Shown here piece after piece: positions 14,890 through 19,354 of a DNA stretch of 19,354 bases. The translations under genes were made by a program, and so were the position numbers. The stretch comes from JBDTVS01 sp040007095 (GTDB lineage: Bacteria > Acidobacteriota > Vicinamibacteria > Vicinamibacterales > CAVVIG01), in the NCBI GenBank assembly GCA_040007095.1, contig JBDTVS010000156.1:1-19354 (forward strand), read 5' to 3'. How positions within the stretch are numbered: the first letter of the stretch is position 1; the number at the start of each line of letters is the position of its first letter. The notes under the pieces were generated by a model. That model ran no database searches. It was not told the origin of the DNA and worked only from the letters and a program-made list of their open reading frames with translations.

Positions 14890-15792
14890 ATGAACTCCCG
14901 ACCACGGCCTCTCGTCTCTTGGATTCACACCATGCCGCCATCGGACGATCACGCCATCAATCCATCATCCCATCACCCCATCACGGCATTACCCCATCAA
15001 CCTGTTACCCCATTCCGCGGCGTCTCCCTGCTGCTGCTTGTCGGGTCCCTGCTCGCCAATCTCGGGTGCGATGCGGCGGTCGGGGGGCTGGTGGCGCGCG
15101 CGTCGGACCAATGGACCCATACCTATCCACTGGCGGACAAGGGGCAAGTGCAGATCTCGAGCGGAAACGGCGACATCGAAATCGAAGGAGTGGACGGCTC
15201 GACAGTGGAGGTCCGGGCCGAACGGGTGGCTCGTGCCGCGACCGACGCGGCCGCGCGTGATTTGCTGCCCCGCATCGGCATCAAGGAAGAGGTCACGCCC
15301 GATCGGATCGCCGTCGAAACCGAACGACTCGCCGGCGTGATGATCGGCGCCAGCTTCCAGGTGAACTATCACGTGCGCGTGCCCAAATGGGCGCTCGTTC
15401 GTGCCAGGGCCACCAACGGCGCGGTCGCCGTCGAAGGGATCACTGGACGCGTGTTCGCGAATACGACCAATGGCGGCGTCACCGCGCGTGAGTTGGGCGG
15501 CGGCGTCGACGCGCGTGCCACCAACGGCAGCGTGATGATTGAGCTCAGGGCGGTCGGCGACGATCCGATCGACGTGCGAACCACGAACGGGAGCGTGCAG
15601 GTGACGCTCCCGCAGAACGCGAAGGCCAATATCTCCGCCAGTTGCGTGAACGGGACGATCGACGTGTCGTCAGTCGAGATGCAGCCGATGGGCGAACAGT
15701 CGAAGCGTCGCGTGCGCGGCCGGATCAACGGCGGCGGAACGCCAATCGACGTCGCGACCGTCAACGGCCGCGTGATGATCTCAACCCGCTAG
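14890..15792 (+). CDS. DUF4097-like predicted lipoprotein, 5' end built from octamer repeats
   Basis: The product is a predicted membrane-anchored envelope protein of unknown function. The 300-residue frame contains a lipoprotein-type signal, SLLLLVGSLLANLGCDA, with Cys60 as the lipobox cysteine. The mature part shows at least seven strand-turn repeats carrying TNG or NG (GNGDIEIEGVDG, ATNGAVAVEGITG, TTNGGVTARELGG, ATNGSVMIELRA, TTNGSVQVTLP, VNGTIDVSSV, VNGRVMISTR). This fits the right-handed beta-helix-like DUF4097/adhesin-type families. The start is doubtful: ATG 14890 and ATG 14932 both leave 30-45 residues before the hydrophobic core, and 27 of these are read from the octamer array. Codon 14932 would put the Cys at 46. 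No in-frame ATG, GTG or TTG is closer and no good Shine-Dalgarno sequence exists. Confidence 0.78.
   Translation: MNSRPRPLVSWIHTMPPSDDHAINPSSHHPITALPHQPVTPFRGVSLLLLVGSLLANLGCDAAVGGLVARASDQWTHTYPLADKGQVQISSGNGDIEIEGVDGSTVEVRAERVARAATDAAARDLLPRIGIKEEVTPDRIAVETERLAGVMIGASFQVNYHVRVPKWALVRARATNGAVAVEGITGRVFANTTNGGVTARELGGGVDARATNGSVMIELRAVGDDPIDVRTTNGSVQVTLPQNAKANISASCVNGTIDVSSVEMQPMGEQSKRRVRGRINGGGTPIDVATVNGRVMISTR
14937..15016 (-). repeat. Octamer tandem array, right (10 units, inverted)
   Basis: Ten 8-nt units (GCCATCGG, ACGATCAC, GCCATCAA, TCCATCAT, CCCATCAC twice, GGCATTAC, CCCATCAA, CCTGTTAC, CCCATTCC) have the reverse-complement consensus GTGATGGG, the same as the left array. The two arrays have the same length and unit number and are 92 bp apart. 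This one lies inside the open frame of the DUF4097-like gene, where it reads as HPIT/HHPIT-like residues. Confidence 0.85.
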
Positions 15793-15854
15793 ACATCTTC
15801 CAAAGCCGCTGTCTGTGCGAATGAAGCAAGTTCCTGGTTTCAGAATCTGTCTTA

Positions 15855-16011
15855 GGGCCTGTCAATGAACAAGGTGTGCAGTGTAGGCGTCGAGGCGCCC
15901 GCCCGGCAAGGCGCGAGAAGCGCGCATACCGGGCGTATGCAAGCGACGAGCAACGAAGCCCGGCGGGATGCCTCGGCGGCCACACTGTATATCTTGTTCA
16001 TTGACAGGCCC
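15855..16011 (+). mobile_element. MITE-like palindromic element with 19-bp terminal inverted repeats
   Basis: Perfect terminal repeats GGGCCTGTCAATGAACAAG (15855-15873) and its complement (15993-16011) bound a 157-bp non-coding element. It is flanked on both sides by TTA (15852-15854 and 16012-16014), a likely 3-bp target duplication. Inside, GTGTG pairs with TATAT by alternating G-U and U-A pairs and CAGTGT pairs with ACACTG. Further nested stems are CGAGGC/GCCTCG, CCCGCC/GGCGGG and an apical GCATAC/GTATGC around CGGGC. The GGGCCTGT ends and the short TNA duplication recall IS5-group insertion sequences, so a non-autonomous derivative is plausible, but that is inference. No transposase is present. 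Confidence 0.75.
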
Positions 16012-16040
16012 TTAGCGCGGCCGCGCAACGGCCGCCCAGC

Positions 16041-16069
16041 TTGATTGAACGTCCTGAGAGTCCCAGAAT
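16041..16069 (+). promoter_or_regulatory. Candidate promoter of the M48 protease gene, leaderless geometry
   Basis: TTGATT (16041-16046), a 17-nt spacer and CAGAAT (16064-16069) lie 9 nt before the GTG at 16079. A 7-bp hairpin (16017-16023 with 16029-16035) sits between the MITE-like element and this promoter. Confidence 0.45.
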
Positions 16070-16078
16070 GCTGCAGGT

Positions 16079-17245
16079 GTGCCCGGCCCGCCGGACACCG
16101 CGACGCCCCGCGGTCGAACGGTGAACGAAGACAAGGCGACTCGGTATCATCGGTCCAAGCGCGCGGCGAGCGTCGTCTCGATCGCGTGGGCCGGCGTGCT
16201 GCTGGTCGGCCTGCTCGCGACCGGGCTGAACGTCAGCCTGCGCTCGATCGCCGAATGGGTAGCGCTCCCCGTGTCCTCATTTTGGGTTCCGCCCGTCACG
16301 GCGATTGTCTACGTGGCGTTGTTGACGCTCATCAACGGCGTCGTGGAGCTGCCGGTGAACTTCTACAGCGGCTTCGTCCTCGAGCGTCGCTACGGACTGT
16401 CCAATGAGGGCATCGGCGCGTGGCTACGCGATCAGATGAAGGCGCTGGCCGTGGGGGGGATCTTGTCGGCTGCCGCCGCGGCCCTCCTGTATCGGCTGAT
16501 CGCGTGGTCACCACAATGGTGGTGGTTGACGGCCGGCATCACCTTCGCGCTCGTCATCGTCGCGCTGGCCCAACTGGCGCCGGTGCTGCTGCTGCCGCTG
16601 TTCTACCGCGTGAAGCCGCTCGAGAAAGAGTCGCTTCGCGCGCGGCTGCTCGCGCTTGCCGAGCGGGCCGGCGCGCGGGTCATCGGCGCCTACGAGTGGG
16701 GCCTCGGCGACAAGACGAAGAAGGCCAACGCCGCGCTGACCGGGATCGGCGCCACCCGCAGAATTCTCGTGTCCGACACGATGCTCGCTCAGTATTCAGA
16801 CGAGGAAATCGAAGTCATCCTGGCGCACGAGCTCGCACACCATGTGCATGGCGATATTTGGAAGGGGATTGTCTTCGAAAGCGCGCTGATGGTGTGTGGC
16901 TTCTATCTCGCTGCCCGGGTCCTGGCCGCGTTCTCCCGCTCAATCGGCCTGCGCGGCGTCGTCGACGCCGCAGGGCTGCCGCTCCTGCTGCTCGCGGCGG
17001 GCGCCGTCTCGCTGCTGATGGCGCCAATCGCGCACGCGATCTCGCGCGAATACGAGCGGCGCGCCGATCGGTTCGCGCTCGATCTCACCCGAAATCCCGC
17101 GGCGTTCATTTCGGCGATGCGCCGGCTCGGCGCGCAGAATCTCGCCGAAGAATATCCTTCGAGAGTCGTTCAATGGCTGTTCTACAGCCACCCGCCGTTG
17201 CGCGAACGCATCTCCGCTGCCGAGGCGTTCCCTCGAGCATCCTGA
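16079..17245 (+). CDS. M48-family (Ste24/HtpX-like) membrane zinc metalloprotease
   Basis: The product is a predicted integral-membrane zinc protease of the Ste24/CAAX-protease type. It has several hydrophobic spans: AASVVSIAWAGVLLVGLLATG, FWVPPVTAIVYVALLTLINGVVELPV, two long ones before residue 180 and two after the active site. The zinc motif HELAH is encoded at 16826-16840 and the third ligand is the Glu of YERRADRFALDL (about 17054). The family features FVLERRYGLSN and GLGDKTKKANAALTG are present. The GTG at 16079 gives 388 residues and fits the promoter spacing. An internal GTG at 16121 (VNEDKATRY, 374 residues) is a good alternative because the first 14 residues look unlike a conserved start. 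It is followed after 10 bp by the YjbQ-family gene. Confidence 0.9.
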   Translation: MPGPPDTATPRGRTVNEDKATRYHRSKRAASVVSIAWAGVLLVGLLATGLNVSLRSIAEWVALPVSSFWVPPVTAIVYVALLTLINGVVELPVNFYSGFVLERRYGLSNEGIGAWLRDQMKALAVGGILSAAAAALLYRLIAWSPQWWWLTAGITFALVIVALAQLAPVLLLPLFYRVKPLEKESLRARLLALAERAGARVIGAYEWGLGDKTKKANAALTGIGATRRILVSDTMLAQYSDEEIEVILAHELAHHVHGDIWKGIVFESALMVCGFYLAARVLAAFSRSIGLRGVVDAAGLPLLLLAAGAVSLLMAPIAHAISREYERRADRFALDLTRNPAAFISAMRRLGAQNLAEEYPSRVVQWLFYSHPPLRERISAAEAFPRAS

Positions 17246-17255
17246 TCGTGCAGAA

Positions 17256-17699
17256 ATGATCGTTCATACCGACTATCTGTTCTTCACCACGAAGACACCG
17301 CAGGAGTTCATTCGCATCACCGACGACATCGCCGCGATCGTGAAAACGAGCGGCGTCACCGAGGGCACCGTCCTGGTTTCGGCGATGCACATCACGGCCG
17401 GCGTCTTCGTAAACGACTGGGAGGACGGCCTCATCCACGACTTCCAGGACTGGCTCGAGCAGCTCGCGCCCTCAGGTCTCGACTACCGTCATCATCAGAC
17501 CGGCGAGAACAACGCCGACGCCCATCTGAAGCGGACCATCATGGGCCATCAGGTGATCGTACCGATCACGAGCGGGAAGCTGGATCTCGGCCCGTGGGAG
17601 CAGGTGTTCTATGCCGAATTCGACGGCAGACGCAGGAAGCGGGTCGTCGTGAAGGTCATGGGAATGAAAGACGCCCGAGCCCGTTCCGTGTGTCCGTAG
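17256..17699 (+). CDS. yjbQ: YjbQ/UPF0047 family protein (secondary thiamine-phosphate synthase type)
   Basis: This is a small cytosolic protein of the YjbQ/UPF0047 family, members of which have weak thiamine-phosphate synthase activity but an unsettled true role. The 147 residues carry the family motifs SAMHITAGVFVNDWEDG, YRHHQTGENNADAHLKRTIMGHQVIVPIT and SGKLDLGPWEQVFYAEFDG. The conserved His and acidic residues around HHQTGENNADAH form the putative metal site of the family. The ATG at 17256 starts 10 bp after the M48 stop, so the two are probably one operon. The last dozen residues (KDARARSVCP) extend beyond the conserved core. It converges on the cupredoxin gene 35 bp away. Confidence 0.9.
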   Translation: MIVHTDYLFFTTKTPQEFIRITDDIAAIVKTSGVTEGTVLVSAMHITAGVFVNDWEDGLIHDFQDWLEQLAPSGLDYRHHQTGENNADAHLKRTIMGHQVIVPITSGKLDLGPWEQVFYAEFDGRRRKRVVVKVMGMKDARARSVCP

Positions 17700-17734
17700 T
17701 GTCCGGCTGCAGCCAAGATATCGCCGGATCGCGG

Positions 17735-18202
17735 CTATCGTCGCGGCCTGACGACCAGCCGTCCGCGCATCTGGCGGCAGCCATCGTCAATCTGAAGGTT
17801 GCAGTAATAGGAGAAGGTCCCGGCCTGGTCCGCTCGGAACTCGAACGTGACCGGCTGCGCCGGGCTGACGCGTTTGGCGATGCGATACGCGTCGATCGTG
17901 AGGCTGTGCGCGATATCTTCGGTGTGCACTTCAATCTTCACGAGGTCGTCCTGAAAGACGTCGATGATCGGTGGGTCGAACCGGTACCGGCTCGCCGTCA
18001 CCTTCACAGATCGGATCGTGGGCCCATCATTCTGTGCACCGGCCGGGGGAACCGCCGTCTTGGCTCGTTCGGCCGAGATCGGCACGCCTTGGTTACTTGG
18101 GGGAGTTTCGGCGAGGAGGCGCCCCGAAACCACGTAAATCACGCCCAGGGCGCAGGCAAGCGTCCCCAGGGCAACCGCCCGCCGAGGGTTGATCGACTTC
18201 AT
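17735..18202 (-). CDS. Small membrane-anchored cupredoxin with atypical ligand set
   Basis: The 155-residue product has an N-terminal hydrophobic signal or anchor (AVALGTLACALGVIYVVSG), a linker and one cupredoxin domain (about 62-155) facing the periplasm. The start of the fold resembles CoxII-type domains: VTASRYRFDPPIIDVFQDDLVKIEVHTEDIAHSLTI, with His99 in the position of the first copper His. In the ligand loop YYCNLQIDDGCRQMRGRL, Cys134 and Met145 have the CuA-like 11-residue spacing. The usual second Cys is Ile138 and the usual second His is Cys142. It may bind one copper, bind poorly, or form a Cys134-Cys142 disulfide. The ATG at 18202 has AGGT eight nt upstream. It is separated from pnp upstream by 129 bp with a hairpin. 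Confidence 0.8.
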   Translation of the reverse strand: MKSINPRRAVALGTLACALGVIYVVSGRLLAETPPSNQGVPISAERAKTAVPPAGAQNDGPTIRSVKVTASRYRFDPPIIDVFQDDLVKIEVHTEDIAHSLTIDAYRIAKRVSPAQPVTFEFRADQAGTFSYYCNLQIDDGCRQMRGRLVVRPRR

Positions 18203-18210
18203 CGGCGATA

Positions 18211-18236
18211 CCTGATTCTACGACGAATGAATCAGG
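18211..18236 (-). promoter_or_regulatory. Inverted repeat covering the cupredoxin ribosome binding site
   Basis: CCTGATTC (18211-18218) and GAATCAGG (18229-18236) are perfect 8-bp inverted repeats around a 10-bp centre. In the mRNA the 3' arm contains the AGG of the Shine-Dalgarno sequence, 8 nt before the ATG. A TAGAAT hexamer on the minus strand (18215-18220) overlaps it. It could therefore be an RNA hairpin that masks the ribosome site or a DNA operator over the -10 region. Confidence 0.5.
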
Positions 18237-18294
18237 CAAACGGTTGGGTGGGAGTCAGGTCGGGCGTCGGACGGTTCGGACAGGCGGGACAACT

Positions 18295-18326
18295 CGGCGG
18301 GTAAGGCGGTCCAGCCTTACCCACCG
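18295..18326 (-). terminator. Hairpin after pnp, without U-tract
   Basis: GGGTAAGGC (18299-18307) pairs perfectly with GCCTTACCC (18314-18322) around a 6-nt loop. Three further pairs (18295-18297 with 18324-18326) follow one mismatch. It starts 5 nt beyond the pnp stop. On the minus strand no T run follows, so it may stabilise the 3' end or aid termination without being a classical intrinsic terminator. Confidence 0.5.
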
Positions 18327-18331
18327 CGAGC

Positions 18332-19354
<1,023 letters not shown>

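Noticed and set aside
14765..15016. Octamer arrays as a CRISPR array
   Set aside because: Units are 8 nt without spacers and the two arrays are inverted; no cas genes are nearby.
15761..15985. Small minus-strand frame across the MITE-like element
   Set aside because: It is made of the palindrome itself and has no start signal; the element is non-coding.
17702..17728. TCCGGC/GCCGGA hairpin between yjbQ and the cupredoxin gene as a bidirectional terminator
   Set aside because: The stem has only 6 bp with a 15-nt loop and no T-tract on either side.

Overview
The window is high-GC, gene-dense bacterial chromosome with mostly housekeeping genes. It reads like a Gram-negative, diderm organism: an OmpA-type outer-membrane protein, a predicted lipoprotein and a Tat translocase are present. 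The gene families (archaeal-type ProRS, NHL-repeat secreted protein, a TatC with an N-terminal extension, an SMC with long inserts) fit an Acidobacteriota-like genome, perhaps Vicinamibacteria. That placement is inference from family resemblance, not from a marker gene.

Layout. At the left edge aroB (minus, 3' end cut off) is divergent from nadB (plus). The gap between them carries a perfect 19-bp palindrome just before the nadB start. nadB is followed by proS and a secreted NHL-repeat protein, both plus. A convergent minus block then holds tatA-tatC and an OmpA-family protein, closed by a clear intrinsic terminator at 5779-5811. A divergent promoter region (8764-8907) separates tatA from ctp, an S41 C-terminal processing peptidase. 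Next comes smc, with a structured 5' leader, a Gly-Asn-His repeat insert in its head domain and a second acidic insert. After smc there are two 80-bp octamer arrays in inverted orientation. The right-hand array runs into the 5' end of a DUF4097-like lipoprotein gene. A 157-bp MITE-like palindromic element flanked by TTA follows. An M48 protease and a YjbQ-family gene form a short operon. Convergent to them are a small cupredoxin with an unusual copper-ligand pattern and the 3' half of pnp, cut by the right edge.

Working links. The Tat translocase and CTP act on exported proteins, and the OmpA, DUF4097 and M48 proteins belong to the envelope. AroB, NadB, ProS, SMC and PNPase are core functions (shikimate pathway, NAD synthesis, translation, chromosome segregation, RNA decay). 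No CRISPR array, tRNA, rRNA or complete transposon was seen.

No defence-like or wholly new gene system is evident. The most unusual signals are (1) the MITE-like element, whose stem is kept on one strand by G-U pairs, (2) the symmetric inverted octamer arrays, (3) the His/Asn/Gly insert in SMC, (4) the structured smc leader, and (5) three genes whose predicted -10 boxes all end exactly 9 nt before the start codon, suggesting leaderless mRNAs.
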